Positions 35,866-45,861 of a DNA stretch of 64,000 nucleotides are shown piece by piece. The stretch is from Vreelandella titanicae BH1 (lineage in GTDB: Bacteria > Pseudomonadota > Gammaproteobacteria > Pseudomonadales > Halomonadaceae): NCBI RefSeq assembly GCF_000336575.1, contig NZ_AOPO01000004.1, positions 248,001 through 312,000 of the forward strand, in the 5' to 3' direction. Within the stretch, counting starts at the first letter, position 1. Each line of letters starts with the position of its first letter. A program made the position numbers and the translations under genes. The notes under the pieces are model-generated. The model was not told where the DNA came from. It did no database searches and worked only from the letters and a program-made list of their open reading frames with translations.

Positions 35866-35939
35866 CCACTCGCCTTTCCTTCACTGCCCGACCATGGCAC
35901 ACCGCTGGCAAGGCCGGGCAGTTTCGCAGGACATCTTTC

Positions 35940-37511
35940 ATGTTTACCACGAATGCTTCGCGGGGCTTGCCCCGCCACCGCTCCCGCCATGTGGCCGAAC
36001 GCTATTCCCGCTGGGCAATGCGCAGCTTGATCGGGCTGATGGTACTGGCCCTGCTTTGGCTGGTGATGGCCTTTTACATGCACGGCCAGTGGGTATTTGC
36101 GCTGCTTTTTTTGGTGCTTGGCACGTCGCTGGGCGTGGTGTTCAGCCGACGTTCGCTGATGAGCCACCGGTATATTTTCCCTGCCGTGGCCGGGCTTGGC
36201 GTGTTTGTCATTTTCCCGCTGGTGTATACCGTCGGCATCAGCTTCAGCAACTACAGCTCGGACAATCTGCTTAGCCAGGAGCGCGTACGCGCACAACTGA
36301 CCAATCAAACCTACCAGGCAGAAGGCGCTGCCTTTTCCTATGCGCTTTACCAGGAAGGCGAGCTGGTGCGCCTTTACCTGGAAAGCGACGCCCCTGCGGG
36401 CGACAACGACCGGCTACTATCCGCCGCGCTCAACCTAACTAACAGCGAAGTTCGTCGCGTTCCAACCCAAGCCGTAGACGGCCCGCCCGAAGGTGAGCCG
36501 CTTCCCATGCGCGCAGCCATCCAGGCCCGCGACGCCCTCCAGGCGCTGCGCCTGCAAACACCCGGGGGCACTGAGCTGCGCATGGCGGGCCTGCGCCAGT
36601 TCGCGCCAATGATCGACCGCTATGAGATTCGTGACAACGGCAGCCTCTACGATCGGCAGGAGGATCAGGTGCTGACGCCGGACAACGATATCGGCTTTTT
36701 CGTCACCGAAAACGGAGAACGCATCACCCCCGGGTGGCCGGTGAACGTGGGCTTCACCAACTACACCAAGATTTTCACCGACCCGGATATTCGCGGGCCG
36801 TTTATGCAGATTTTTGTCTGGACCTTCGTATTTGCCGGGCTCACCGTACTGTTCACGCTGGCCGTGGGGTTTGTCCTCGCCTCGCTGCTGCAGTGGGATC
36901 AGCTCAAGGGCAAGGCGGTCTATCGGACGCTACTGATACTGCCCTACGCGGTTCCAGCGTTTATTTCGATTCTGATTTTCAAAGGCATGTTCAATCAGCA
37001 TTTTGGTGAAGTGAACATGATTCTGGAGGCACTGTTCGGCATTTCCCCAGAATGGTTTACCGACCCCTGGCTGGCCCGAACCATGCTGCTGATCGTCAAC
37101 ACCTGGCTGGGCTACCCCTATATGCTTCTGCTGTGCATGGGGCTGATTCAGTCGATCCCCGGCGATCTTTACGAGGCCTCGGCGGTAGACGGCGGCGGGC
37201 CGATCACCAACCTGATGAAGATCACCCTGCCGCTGATCATCAAACCGCTCACACCGCTGTTAATCGCCGCCTTTGCTTTTAACTTCAATAATTTCGTGTT
37301 GATTGCGCTGCTCACCGGGGGCAGCCCGGACATTCTGGGTGCCAGCACGCCCGCGGGCACCACCGACCTGCTGGTGAGCTACACCTACCGAATCGCCTTC
37401 CAGGATGCTGGCCAAAACTTCGGCCTGGCGGCGGCGATTGCCACGCTGATCTTTCTGCTGGTGGTGGGCATGTCGGTCATCAATCTGCGGCTTTCCAAGG
37501 TTAAGGTTTAG
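35940..37511 (+). CDS. malF: Maltose importer permease MalF
   Basis: A 523-residue inner-membrane protein, close to the 514 of E. coli MalF. It has the family's helices before a large periplasmic domain (about residues 100-265). The ABC permease module follows, with the coupling EAA-type loop [23 protein letters not shown] near residue 425. The start at ATG 35940 follows AGGA by eight bases; the reading frame is open further upstream but that overlaps malE and looks spurious. MalG follows after ten bases. Confidence 0.93.
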   Translation: MFTTNASRGLPRHRSRHVAERYSRWAMRSLIGLMVLALLWLVMAFYMHGQWVFALLFLVLGTSLGVVFSRRSLMSHRYIFPAVAGLGVFVIFPLVYTVGISFSNYSSDNLLSQERVRAQLTNQTYQAEGAAFSYALYQEGELVRLYLESDAPAGDNDRLLSAALNLTNSEVRRVPTQAVDGPPEGEPLPMRAAIQARDALQALRLQTPGGTELRMAGLRQFAPMIDRYEIRDNGSLYDRQEDQVLTPDNDIGFFVTENGERITPGWPVNVGFTNYTKIFTDPDIRGPFMQIFVWTFVFAGLTVLFTLAVGFVLASLLQWDQLKGKAVYRTLLILPYAVPAFISILIFKGMFNQHFGEVNMILEALFGISPEWFTDPWLARTMLLIVNTWLGYPYMLLLCMGLIQSIPGDLYEASAVDGGGPITNLMKITLPLIIKPLTPLLIAAFAFNFNNFVLIALLTGGSPDILGASTPAGTTDLLVSYTYRIAFQDAGQNFGLAAAIATLIFLLVVGMSVINLRLSKVKV

Positions 37512-37521
37512 GAGGTTTACG

Positions 37522-38412
37522 ATGGCGATGGTTCAACCCCGCTCCATTCGCTCACGGCGATGGGGCGCCCATTTGGCGCTGATCGGCTTTGTTTCACTGA
37601 TCGTGTTTCCGCTGCTTTTGGTGATTTCAATTTCGTTTCGTGAGGGCAACTTTGCCTCGGGGAGCTTGATCCCCGAGCGTTTCTCTCTTGAACACTGGGC
37701 GCTGGCCTTGGGTATTCCCTGGGAGCGCGCCGACGGCAGCGTGATCCAGCCGCCCTTCCCCGTGCTGCTGTGGCTATGGAACTCGATCAAAGTCGCCGTG
37801 GTGTCCTCGCTGCTGATTTTGATGCTTGCCACCACCAGTGCCTACGCCTTTGCCCGTATGCGCTTTAAGGGCAAGGAGCCGCTGTTGAAAGGCATGCTGA
37901 TTTTCCAAATGTTCCCAGCAGTATTGTCGCTGGTGGCACTCTACGCGCTGTTCGACCGGCTGGGTCAGTTCGTCGGCTGGCTGGGGATAAACACCCACGG
38001 CGCGCTGATTGTCGCTTCCCTGGGCGCAGTGGCGCTGCATATATGGACGATCAAGGGCTACTTCGAATCCATCGACGGGTCGCTCGAAGAAGCCGCCATG
38101 GTGGACGGGGCAAGCACTTGGCAGGCGTTTCGCTACATCCTGCTGCCGCTGTCGGTGCCGATTCTGATGGTGGTGTTCATCCTGGCGTTTGTGATGAGCA
38201 TCATGGAGTACCCCATGGCCTCGGTGCTGCTGGTGGATGAGCATAAGCTCACCCTGGCGGTGGGCGCCCAGCAGTACCTGGCCGACCATAATCAGCGCTG
38301 GGGCGACTTCGCCGCCGCTGCCGTGCTCTCGGGGCTGCCAATCACCGTGGCGTTCCTGATCTGCCAGCGTTGGATTATTGGTGGATTAACCGCCGGGGGC
38401 GTTAAAGGTTAA
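37522..38412 (+). CDS. malG: Maltose importer permease MalG
   Basis: A 296-residue inner-membrane permease of E. coli MalG length with about six helices. It contains [24 protein letters not shown], the helix [25 protein letters not shown], and the EAA loop [28 protein letters not shown]. It ends in GLTAGGVKG, the classical MalG C-terminus. AGGAGG lies seven bases before the ATG. Last gene of malEFG, followed by a strong terminator. Confidence 0.95.
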   Translation: MAMVQPRSIRSRRWGAHLALIGFVSLIVFPLLLVISISFREGNFASGSLIPERFSLEHWALALGIPWERADGSVIQPPFPVLLWLWNSIKVAVVSSLLILMLATTSAYAFARMRFKGKEPLLKGMLIFQMFPAVLSLVALYALFDRLGQFVGWLGINTHGALIVASLGAVALHIWTIKGYFESIDGSLEEAAMVDGASTWQAFRYILLPLSVPILMVVFILAFVMSIMEYPMASVLLVDEHKLTLAVGAQQYLADHNQRWGDFAAAAVLSGLPITVAFLICQRWIIGGLTAGGVKG

Positions 38413-38442
38413 ATCTAACGAAGGTGTTTAGCTAGCTTGCCC

Positions 38443-38469
38443 AAACCCAGCGCTCTGCTGGGTTTTTTT
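38443..38469 (+). terminator. Rho-independent terminator after malG
   Basis: AACCCAGC (38444-38451) pairs with GCTGGGTT (38457-38464) around a five-base loop, and the T run continues after the stem. It is 31 bases past the malG stop. Confidence 0.9.
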
Positions 38470-38506
38470 GTTTTTTTACAGACTTTTTATGGAAGGTCAT
38501 GGTGTC

Positions 38507-40036
38507 ATGGCGGATGTTAAGAATACTAAACGGCGAGCTGGGCATATGACTCCATTCACACCATGGTTTTACCGTAGCAGGTATGTGTATCGGCACTGGG
38601 CACCTGTTTTTAAAATCATTTCGATTCTCTGGGTTGTGCTAGCGCTGTTCATGCTAGTGCCTTTCGTCGTACTGCTGATTGAAAGAGACCCTGACGCACC
38701 TGCCTTCGGTGTTTCCATTCTAATTGTACTTGGCGCCGCAGCGCTTACCTGGTTACTCACCTATCGCGCAGCTTTAGAGTTGAAGCCATGGCAGATGTTT
38801 ATTCTTACCGCCGCCAGTTGGGTCACCATTAGCGGTTTTGCCAGCCTGCCGCTGGTGCTGGGCGCCCCACAGTTAACCTTCACCAATGCGGTGTTTGAAT
38901 CGGTATCAGCGATAACTACGACGGGATCCACGATTCTGGTCGGTATTGAGCACTTTTCCGATGGATTGAAGCTATGGCGAGGGCTCATGCAATGGATGGG
39001 CGGCATCGGCATTATCGTCATGGGTATTGCGATTTTGCCGTTTCTTAAAGTAGGTGGTATGCGGTTGTTTCACACCGAGTCGTCCGACTGGTCGGATAAA
39101 GTGATGCCACGCACTGGCGGTATTGCCAAAGCGACGCTAACGATCTATGTCAGCCTAACCCTGGTCGCGATTGGTAGTTATTGGTTCGGCGGGATGACGC
39201 TCTTAGACGCCACCGTACATGGTATGACGTCGCTTTCTACCGGCGGCTTTGCCAATTCCGACGCTTCCTTCGGCGCCTATAGCGAACAGCCATGGCTGCT
39301 GTGGATGGCCAGTTTTTTCATGCTGAGCGGTGCGCTTCCCTTTGTACTGTATATCCGTTTTATACGCGGGTCGCGCAGTGCCCTATGGAACGATCAGCAG
39401 GTACTTGGGCTGTTAAAGCTCTTGATGGCCGCGATTTTGCTACTCAGTGTCTGGCGCATCACCCAGGGCGACAACTGGTTTGAATCGCTCACCCACGTTA
39501 CCTTTAACATTATTTCAGTGGTAACCACCACCGGCTATGCATCGGATGATTACACCCAGTGGGGGGCGCTGCCGGTGGTCGCTTTTTTCTACCTGACCTT
39601 TGTGGGCGGCTGCAGCGGCTCTACTAGCGGCGGAATGAAAATCTTCCGGTTTCAGATTGCTTCTTTAATGCTGCTTAACCAGTTGCGTTACCTCATCCAT
39701 GCCAATGGTGTGTTTACCACTCGCTATAACCATCAGCCGGTCACCAGTGATATCTCGCGCAGCGTAGTGGCCTTCTCGTTCTTCTTTTTTATCACCATAG
39801 CGGCACTGGCGTTGAGCCTCTCTGCCCTGGGGTTGGATTTAGTCACCGCTCTTTCCGGTGCCGCCACCGCAGTCACCAATGTGGGCCCTGGGCTAGGCGA
39901 TATCATCGGCCCCGCAGGTAATTTTGCCCCTCTACCCGACGCGGCGAAATGGTTGCTATGCATTGGCATGCTGATGGGGCGGTTAGAAATACTCACCGTC
40001 GTGGTGTTACTGACCCCAATGTTCTGGCGACGCTAG
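38507..40036 (+). CDS. trkH: Trk-type potassium uptake membrane protein
   Basis: About 509 residues with the four-repeat SKT channel fold. Selectivity-filter-like segments are visible: ITTTGSTILVG, TSLSTGGFAN, VTTTGYASD and AVTNVGPGLG. Also present are MQWMGGIGIIVMG and GGCSGSTSGGMKIFR, typical of TrkH/TrkI. It mediates K+ uptake, important for osmoadaptation in halophiles. ATG 38507 follows GGAAGG by ten bases; ATGs at 38489 and 38546 are alternatives. It heads an operon with a KdpD-like kinase, a KdpE-like regulator and trkA. Confidence 0.93.
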   Translation: MADVKNTKRRAGHMTPFTPWFYRSRYVYRHWAPVFKIISILWVVLALFMLVPFVVLLIERDPDAPAFGVSILIVLGAAALTWLLTYRAALELKPWQMFILTAASWVTISGFASLPLVLGAPQLTFTNAVFESVSAITTTGSTILVGIEHFSDGLKLWRGLMQWMGGIGIIVMGIAILPFLKVGGMRLFHTESSDWSDKVMPRTGGIAKATLTIYVSLTLVAIGSYWFGGMTLLDATVHGMTSLSTGGFANSDASFGAYSEQPWLLWMASFFMLSGALPFVLYIRFIRGSRSALWNDQQVLGLLKLLMAAILLLSVWRITQGDNWFESLTHVTFNIISVVTTTGYASDDYTQWGALPVVAFFYLTFVGGCSGSTSGGMKIFRFQIASLMLLNQLRYLIHANGVFTTRYNHQPVTSDISRSVVAFSFFFFITIAALALSLSALGLDLVTALSGAATAVTNVGPGLGDIIGPAGNFAPLPDAAKWLLCIGMLMGRLEILTVVVLLTPMFWRR

Positions 40037-40058
40037 CCGGATATCTTGAAGGACGTTC

Positions 40059-41222
40059 GTGAAGGACAATCGTGTCATGACACTTAGAAAACCAATATTC
40101 AAACCCTTTAGGCAGATTGCGAACCAGTTGCGCTTGCCAATGTCGTCAGAAATCCTGATTGCGCTGGCGAGCACGCTAATTGCTCTGCTAATCGCCTGGG
40201 GGCTATATACCTGGCTAGCCTTGGCTAATCTTTCGCTGATTTTTCTTACCGCGGTTCTCGCCAGTGCGGTGTTAGCAGGAAGCTACGCAGCTCTGCTATG
40301 TGCCGTACTGGGGTTTCTGACGTTTAATTTTTGCTTCACCGTTCCGCACTTTTCGTTAGCGGTTGAAGAGCAAGAGCAACTGCTAACACTGCTGTTCTTT
40401 CTATTAGTCGCACTGGTAGTCGGCAAGCTCGCCGGGGATAGCCGCCAACGCTTGCTGGAGCTTAGTGCCGCTCGCTTGGCTGAAGAGCAGGAGAGGTTGC
40501 GTTCAGCGCTGCTATCGTCGATTTCCCACGACCTGCGTACTCCGCTAGCGTCGATTATTGGCGCGGCCAGCTCGCTTCGCACTCTGGATGCACAGCTCAG
40601 CCAACAGGATCGCTTTGCGTTACTAGATGGCGTATTAAGCGAAAGTGAACGCCTTAACCGCTATATACAAAATTTGTTGGACATGACCCGACTAGGCCAT
40701 GGCGATATGAAAATCGAGCGCGATTGGGTGGCGTTTGATGATTTAGTCGCTTCAGCGCGGAAGCGACTGGGCAGTGCCCTTGAAGGTTTCCAAGTCGAGC
40801 AGCACTGGTCAAAAGAGCTACCACTACTTTACGTTCACCCCGCCCTGATTGAGCAAGCGCTGGTCAACGTGCTTGAAAATGCGGCGCGCTTCTCACCACC
40901 TAATGGCCATATCACTATCGAAGCCCAATGTCGTGATGATAAAAGGGCTGGAGACCCGTCCATCTTATTGTTTTCGGTTACCGACCAAGGCCCTGGCATA
41001 CCCGAAGCACTACGCGAGCGCGTGTTCGATATGTTTGTCACCGGTAACGACGGCGATCGCAGCCTGCACGGTAGCGGCCTGGGGCTGGCGATTTGTCGGG
41101 GAATGCTTGGCGCCCACGCGGGTCAAATCCACGCAAGCCCTGGGCCTGACAATGTTGGCACCAGGATTACCATGACGCTGCCCCTATCGGCACCCAGCAA
41201 GGACGCCGAGAATGAGCACTGA
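40059..41222 (+). CDS. Short KdpD-like sensor histidine kinase
   Basis: A 387-residue kinase matching only the C-terminal half of KdpD. About residues 30-125 hold the DUF4118-type four-helix membrane domain (LTFNFCFTVPHFSLAVEEQEQLLTLLFFL). Next come the phosphoacceptor His157 in SSISHDLRTPLASIIGAASSL, the N box NVLENAARFSPP, and G boxes DQGPGIP and GSGLGLAICRG. The roughly 400-residue N-terminal KdpD/Usp sensory region of E. coli KdpD is absent. The GTG start follows GAAGGA by five bases; ATG 40077 is the alternative. It overlaps the regulator gene by 11 bases and lies between trkH and trkA, so it probably senses K+ or turgor for the Trk system. Confidence 0.88.
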   Translation: MKDNRVMTLRKPIFKPFRQIANQLRLPMSSEILIALASTLIALLIAWGLYTWLALANLSLIFLTAVLASAVLAGSYAALLCAVLGFLTFNFCFTVPHFSLAVEEQEQLLTLLFFLLVALVVGKLAGDSRQRLLELSAARLAEEQERLRSALLSSISHDLRTPLASIIGAASSLRTLDAQLSQQDRFALLDGVLSESERLNRYIQNLLDMTRLGHGDMKIERDWVAFDDLVASARKRLGSALEGFQVEQHWSKELPLLYVHPALIEQALVNVLENAARFSPPNGHITIEAQCRDDKRAGDPSILLFSVTDQGPGIPEALRERVFDMFVTGNDGDRSLHGSGLGLAICRGMLGAHAGQIHASPGPDNVGTRITMTLPLSAPSKDAENEH

Positions 41223-41934
41223 TCAAGCGCGCGTATTAGTCATTGATGACGAGCCGCACATTCGTCACTTTTTGCGTATCAGCCTCACTTCTCAAGGGTT
41301 TCAGGTGATTGAGGCCTCCAGTGGTCGCGAGGGGTTGGAAAAACTCAATGCTGATGCGCTCACCGCTAATGCAGACATCGTTTTACTGGATCTTGGTCTG
41401 CCAGACATGGATGGACAGCAAGTGCTCGATTCTATCCGCAAGCATAGCGAGGTGCCCGTGATCATTGTTTCGGTGCGCGGCCATGAGGCTGAAAAAGTGC
41501 GCGCCCTGGATAACGGGGCGAGCGACTACGTTACCAAACCCTTCGGCATTCAAGAGCTGTTGGCACGTATTCGAGCCCTATTAAGGCGGCGCGCCAGCCC
41601 AAGCGCTCAGCGTTTCCAGCATGGCGGTTTGATAGTTGACCTGGCCGCTCACCAAGTAAGCTTGCACGGCGAGGCCGTTCATCTAACGCCGAAAGAGTTC
41701 GCCGTGCTGGCCCAGCTTATTGCTTCAGCTGGGCGAGTGGTCACGCAGACCCAGCTATTACGACAGGTATGGGGCCCAACTCACCAGGAAGATACGCATT
41801 ACTTGCGCATCGTGGTGAGCAAATTGCGTCAAAAGCTAGGTGATGATCCCCAGTCCCCCACCCTACTGCAAACTGAACCCGGCATTGGTTACCGACTCTC
41901 CCTTGAGCCTGACCGTGAGGACAAGACCGTATGA
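41212..41934 (+). CDS. kdpE: KdpE-like response regulator
   Basis: A 240-residue OmpR-family regulator. The receiver domain has the acidic pair [16 protein letters not shown], the phosphoacceptor Asp in [14 protein letters not shown] near residue 60, and the Lys in DYVTKPFG. The C-terminal winged helix has [33 protein letters not shown], close to KdpE. It overlaps the kinase gene by 11 bases and trkA by four (ATGA). The Kdp ATPase itself is not in the window. Confidence 0.9.
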   Translation: MSTDQARVLVIDDEPHIRHFLRISLTSQGFQVIEASSGREGLEKLNADALTANADIVLLDLGLPDMDGQQVLDSIRKHSEVPVIIVSVRGHEAEKVRALDNGASDYVTKPFGIQELLARIRALLRRRASPSAQRFQHGGLIVDLAAHQVSLHGEAVHLTPKEFAVLAQLIASAGRVVTQTQLLRQVWGPTHQEDTHYLRIVVSKLRQKLGDDPQSPTLLQTEPGIGYRLSLEPDREDKTV

Positions 41935-43304
41935 AAATTATTATTCTCGGCGCCGGCCAGGTCGGCGGCACACTGGCAGAACACCTCGCCCGCGAGGAAA
42001 ACGACATCACCGTCGTTGACACTGACGCCAAAAAACTGCGCGAGCTGCACACCAAAATCGATATCCGAACGGTCACCGGGGCAGGTTCCTACCCGATAGT
42101 GTTGCGCCAGGCAGGCTGCGAAGACGCCGATATGTTGATCGCTGTCACCAACAGCGACGAGATCAATATGATCGCCTGCCAGGTCGCCCATACGCTGTTT
42201 CGCACGCCGACTAAAATTGCCCGGGTGCGCGCCACCGCGTATTTGACCCGTAAAGGCCTTTTTGCCCACGAAGCGATCCCCATTGATGTACTGATCAGTC
42301 CCGAGCAGGTGGTCACCGACCACGTACGCCGCCTGATCGAGCACCCCGGTGCCCTGCAGGTGCTGGAGTTTGCCGGTGGCCTGGTACAGCTGGTGGCGGT
42401 GAAAGCGTTCTACGGTGGCCCGCTGGTGGGCCAGGATTTGGCCTTTCTGCGCCGCCATATGCCCAACGTGGATACCCGCGTAGCCGCCATTTACCGTCGT
42501 AACCGCCCAATCATTCCCCGTGGCGATACGGTCATCGAGGCTGACGACGAGGTGTTCTTCCTCGCCGCCCGCCGGGATATTCGCGCAGTGATGAGCGAGC
42601 TGCGCCGGGTCGAGCGGGACTTCCGTCGGGTCGTGATCGCCGGGGGTGGCAATATCGGCGAGCGGCTGGCGGAGCATTTGGAGCATAGCCACCAGGTCAA
42701 GATCATCGAGCACAGCCTGGAGCGCTGCACCACCCTCTCCGAGCGACTGGATCGCACCGTGGTGCTCCATGGCAGCGCCACCAGCAAGCGCTTACTGGAA
42801 GAGGAGAATATCGAAGAGTGCGATATCTTCTGCGCGCTGACCAACGACGACGAAGTCAATATCATGTCGTCGCTGCTCGCCAAGCGTTTGGGGGCGAAGA
42901 AGGTACTGACGCTGATTAACAACGCCGCTTACGTGGATTTGGTGCAGGGGGGCGAGATCGATATCGCCATTTCTCCCCAGCAGGCGACCATCGGCAGCCT
43001 GCTCACCCATGTGCGCCGGGGCGATATCGTCAACGTTCACTCGCTGCGCCGGGGTGCCGCCGAGGCCATTGAAGCCATCGCCCACGGCGATAAGCAGTCC
43101 TCCAAGGTGGTCGGGCGTACCATCCGCGAGATCGACCTGCCCGACGGCACCACCATCGGTGCGATTGTGCGCGGCAAGGAAGTCATTATCGCCCACGGCG
43201 ACGTGATGGTTGAGAGCGGTGACCACGTGATTCTATTTGTGATCGACAAGCGCCGCATTCGCGATGTGGAGCGCCTGTTCCAGGTCGGCTTGACGTTCTT
43301 TTAA
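41931..43304 (+). CDS. trkA: Trk system potassium uptake protein TrkA
   Basis: A 457-residue cytoplasmic regulator that binds NAD(H)/ATP and gates TrkH. It has two RCK units: the first nucleotide fold begins [20 protein letters not shown] and the second [19 protein letters not shown] near residue 235. Each is followed by a TrkA-C domain. This length and double layout are standard for TrkA. The ATG overlaps the kdpE stop. It ends the trkH-kinase-regulator-trkA operon and converges on the anti-sigma gene 18 bases away. Confidence 0.95.
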   Translation: MKIIILGAGQVGGTLAEHLAREENDITVVDTDAKKLRELHTKIDIRTVTGAGSYPIVLRQAGCEDADMLIAVTNSDEINMIACQVAHTLFRTPTKIARVRATAYLTRKGLFAHEAIPIDVLISPEQVVTDHVRRLIEHPGALQVLEFAGGLVQLVAVKAFYGGPLVGQDLAFLRRHMPNVDTRVAAIYRRNRPIIPRGDTVIEADDEVFFLAARRDIRAVMSELRRVERDFRRVVIAGGGNIGERLAEHLEHSHQVKIIEHSLERCTTLSERLDRTVVLHGSATSKRLLEEENIEECDIFCALTNDDEVNIMSSLLAKRLGAKKVLTLINNAAYVDLVQGGEIDIAISPQQATIGSLLTHVRRGDIVNVHSLRRGAAEAIEAIAHGDKQSSKVVGRTIREIDLPDGTTIGAIVRGKEVIIAHGDVMVESGDHVILFVIDKRRIRDVERLFQVGLTFF

Positions 43305-43321
43305 CTGGCGCTTTTGAGTGG

Positions 43322-44059
43322 CTAAATCTCGACCGCGCGGCCAATGAACTCAATCGGCCCGGTGGGCAAGCCGGTTGGTGAGCCGGTTTCGTCTTCCAGC
43401 GTTAGCTCAAATAGCTGGTTATCCTCAAGAGGCGGCAGTTCATCCAAGCGCAAACGGATCGGCTGCCCTGGCTCCACTAAACCCAGCGATACCGGGGCCT
43501 GCCACTCATCTGCTTTGGTCCAAAACTCAAGCGCTTTACCTTCAGGTACTTCGAAAGTACCCAATGGGATCAGCTCGATTTCCTGGCGTGATGAGGCCTG
43601 CACTACCCAACCCGCTGACTGCGTTTGCGGAGCAAGCAGAACCACCATGTACTCGGGGGTCGTCGGTTCAGTTACTTCATTGCCCAGCATCACGCCCAAT
43701 ACTAACGCCGCCGCTAAGCCAAACCCGGCAGCGCCGCGCCAAAGCGGCAGGCTGTGCAGCATGCGGAGAGGTCTTGGCGGCACGACAGAGGCAGGTCGAG
43801 CACGCTTAGCAAGCGCTTTCCGTGATGCTAAGCTGCGCTCAATACGCGGCCATAAATTGTCAGAAGGCGTTACCGGGTCGGTGATAGCGGTATAGGGCAA
43901 GAAACGCTCTTCCCAAGCCATCACGGCTTGTTGCAATTCAGGCTCGTTAGGTAGCCGGGCCTCTAGCGCCTTACGCTGCTCTAACGAAAGCGTACCCAGC
44001 ACGTATTCACCCGCTAAAGTATGGTCGTCTTGGTGTTCGTGCTGACTGGGGCGGCTCAT
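43322..44059 (-). CDS. Anti-sigma factor (RskA/ChrR-like, membrane-anchored)
   Basis: About 245 residues. The N-terminal cytoplasmic part (LAGEYVLGTLSLEQRKALEARLPNEPELQQAVMAWEERF) is the helical anti-sigma domain of the RskA group. One membrane helix follows near residues 106-125 (GAAGFGLAAALVLGVMLG), then a C-terminal RskA-type domain. ATG 44059 overlaps the sigma-factor stop (ATGA), so the pair is co-translated. It should hold the ECF sigma factor inactive until an envelope signal appears. The signal is unknown. Confidence 0.87.
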   Translation of the reverse strand: MSRPSQHEHQDDHTLAGEYVLGTLSLEQRKALEARLPNEPELQQAVMAWEERFLPYTAITDPVTPSDNLWPRIERSLASRKALAKRARPASVVPPRPLRMLHSLPLWRGAAGFGLAAALVLGVMLGNEVTEPTTPEYMVVLLAPQTQSAGWVVQASSRQEIELIPLGTFEVPEGKALEFWTKADEWQAPVSLGLVEPGQPIRLRLDELPPLEDNQLFELTLEDETGSPTGLPTGPIEFIGRAVEI

Positions 44060-44619
44060 GCCATACACTCCCGTAGGCGCAGCAAACTGCGTTTGATCCA
44101 GGCTTTTACGGTTCCCAGCGGCGCGCCGGTATGCGCCGCAATTTCCGCATGACTCAGGCCGTCAACATAGGCATGGAGTACGCAGTTACGCCGCTCCGGC
44201 TCAAGCGCTTCCAAACAGCTATCCATCCGCTGGCCGGTTTGCCAATCGAAAGCTTCATCGGCAACGGAGGCGTGCTGAAAATGTTCATCGAGATCTAATT
44301 CGGTGGGATCGTGATTATCAAAAGTGACTTCACGGTCGCGATAACGGATAGCGTTCAGTGCCAGGTGACGCGCCACGCTAAATATCCACGTCCGCGCGGA
44401 TCCTTTGGCGGGATCAAAACTATCGGCATGCTGCCAAATATTAAGACAGGCATCGTGGACAATATCCTCGGCCATACCACGATCCTTGACGATTCTTATG
44501 ACGACGCCTAATAGTCGGGCACCTTCATGAACATAGAGTTGGTGCAAGGCGTCATGCTCGCCACGGGCACAGTTGGCTAATGCCGCAGCATGATCAAATT
44601 CTGAATACACGTCAGTCAA
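44056..44619 (-). CDS. ECF-type RNA polymerase sigma factor
   Basis: A 187-residue sigma-70 family protein of the SigK-like ECF group. Region 2 reads LYVHEGARLLGVVIRIVKDRGMAEDIVHDACLNIWQHADSFDPAKGSARTWIFSVARHLALNAIR, and region 4 has CVLHAYVDGLSHAEIAAHTGAPLGTVKAWIKRSLLRLRE. Region 2.3/2.4 and the helix-turn-helix of region 4 are intact. It is followed by its overlapping anti-sigma gene. The DUF3455 gene upstream on the same strand is separated by a strong inverted repeat and may be a target. Confidence 0.92.
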   Translation of the reverse strand: MTDVYSEFDHAAALANCARGEHDALHQLYVHEGARLLGVVIRIVKDRGMAEDIVHDACLNIWQHADSFDPAKGSARTWIFSVARHLALNAIRYRDREVTFDNHDPTELDLDEHFQHASVADEAFDWQTGQRMDSCLEALEPERRNCVLHAYVDGLSHAEIAAHTGAPLGTVKAWIKRSLLRLRECMA

Positions 44620-44676
44620 ACCCTAGCTCCCTGGTGACGGCACCGACGCCAGTCGTCGTTCTCAGAGACAGCATAG

Positions 44677-44709
44677 CCGCTGGGGACTCGACAGACGAGC
44701 CCCCAGCGG
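44677..44709. terminator. Strong inverted repeat between DUF3455 and sigma genes
   Basis: CCGCTGGGG pairs with CCCCAGCGG, extended by CTCG/CGAG, around a short loop. It is directly downstream of the DUF3455 stop (minus strand) and before the sigma gene. There is no T run, so it could be a weak terminator or RNA-stabilising hairpin. Confidence 0.5.
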
Positions 44710-44728
44710 AGTTAACATTCCAGTCGAC

Positions 44729-45253
44729 TTATTCAGCAACCCAGAAGATATAGTCCGCCTGGTAGGTCACTACCGCGGTGGCTCCGTCGTGATCCATATC
44801 GCAGGTGACGTCCGGGGCAACACCACCCTGGGTGTTCAGGCGCTGAATGTAACTAACACCGCTCATAGCGCCTTCGCCTTCAGCCGGATTGGCTTCCACC
44901 AGTTGAAGCGGGATGTTGCCATCACCATTGGCAGCCGTGGCTAGCTGAGTGCCGGTAATTTTTGAGCCATCCAACGCTTCCCAGGTGGCTGGCGGGCCGT
45001 AGTAGCTTCCTACTTGTGTGCCTTCGCTGTCGTTAAGCGCCGCGTGGGGGCCTTTGAATACCCAGCCCATGTTGCCGTCGTCTTTGGCTTCGCACATGTA
45101 GGTAATAGCGCCAACGCCAACGGTTTCGAGGGCGACAGCATTACCGTCCGGCACCTGAACTTCCGCGGGCGTCATGTCTGCCAGCGCGACGTGACTGAAG
45201 GATGCAATCAAGGTAGCGGCAAGTGCTGCACGCGTAAGAGGTTGGATGGTCAT
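44729..45253 (-). CDS. Secreted DUF3455-family protein
   Basis: A 174-residue protein with a signal peptide (hydrophobic stretch to about residue 25, FSHVALADM). Features typical of DUF3455 follow: an early VPDGNAVALETVGVGAITYMC, the segment WVFKGPHAALNDSEGTQVGSYYGPPATWEALDGSKITG, and GVSYIQRLNTQGGVAP. Function unknown; probably periplasmic or cell-surface. Two cysteines remain in the mature part (CEAK and VTCDMD) and could form a disulfide. AGGAGAC precedes the ATG. Proximity to an ECF sigma system suggests a stress-response output. Confidence 0.82.
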   Translation of the reverse strand: MTIQPLTRAALAATLIASFSHVALADMTPAEVQVPDGNAVALETVGVGAITYMCEAKDDGNMGWVFKGPHAALNDSEGTQVGSYYGPPATWEALDGSKITGTQLATAANGDGNIPLQLVEANPAEGEGAMSGVSYIQRLNTQGGVAPDVTCDMDHDGATAVVTYQADYIFWVAE

Positions 45254-45499
45254 TTTCAGTCTCCTAAAAGGTTTTTATCAGCCGCCTTAAATAGCGCCTG
45301 TATAGGGATTACCCGCGAGGAGACGTATTGGATGCACTTTTTTTAAAAAATAATGGGAATCCGGATTAACTGGCTGAAGGGGTTCTCAAGCCATTCCAAA
45401 CCCTTAATCCCCCAGAAGGTTGATAGATCGACGCCTAAGTTCTTCTCTGGATCAGGGAGCCCCATGCTAGTGGCCATTCCTAGGAACGGGGATTCCTTG

Positions 45500-45660
45500 G
45501 CCTGCGGTGACTTCTTTTAAGGGTGACCCGCTTGCCATGGAGGGGAAGGCCTCGGTAAGCAACATCGCGCTTACCGAAACGAACAATCGTGCTTATCTTT
45601 CTTAATATCCGGGATATGGTACTCAGGAAGGTGAAAGATGTTATCGAGCAGGCTGGTCAT
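45500..45660 (-). pseudogene. Decayed ISL3-family transposase fragment
   Basis: From the ATG at 45660 (AAGGAAAG upstream) the minus strand reads MTSLLDNIFHLPEYHI, then DIKKDKHD, resembling the start of ISL3 transposases. It stops at 45571. In another frame just beyond, AYRGLPLHGKRVTL resembles the ISL3 motif in which a DLP stretch is followed by HGK and RV. The zinc-finger segment expected between them is missing, so the copy has an internal deletion and frameshift. The rest of 45254-45499 holds no gene I can support. Resemblance is from memory of the family. Confidence 0.45.
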
Positions 45661-45810
45661 GCAAACTTTCCTTGTTAACATGGACAATCGATGATCGTGG
45701 TCTCTAACTGAGACACACTGCACCACTTGGAGCAGGTGTTCACTCAAGGTGGTAGAGGCAGTGCTGAACAGTATCGAGTGCTGCCCCACTTTGCGGTGGA
45801 ACAGATTGAA

Positions 45811-45840
45811 AACCGCACCCAGAATTGTCAGGGTGCGGTT
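45811..45840 (-). terminator. Terminator hairpin after the BKACE gene
   Basis: AACCGCACCC and GGGTGCGGTT form a perfect ten-base stem with a ten-base loop, 22 bases beyond the stop of the minus-strand gene. On that strand the stem ends in GGTTTTC. It makes the overlapping 96-codon open frame (45571-45861) unlikely as a gene. Confidence 0.75.
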
Positions 45841-45861
45841 GCTTTCAGCTGTCATGGTCAT

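Noticed and set aside
35567..36274. Plus-strand open frame of 235 codons across malE and malF
   Set aside because: Out-of-frame overlap with both mal genes, which are confidently identified.
41889..42770. Minus-strand open frame of 293 codons opposite trkA
   Set aside because: Antisense to trkA, whose two RCK domains are certain; no motif in the shadow.
45571..45861. 96-codon minus-strand open frame
   Set aside because: Its first part covers a perfect terminator hairpin of the BKACE gene; only the tail from 45660 resembles a transposase start, so it is treated as a remnant rather than a gene.
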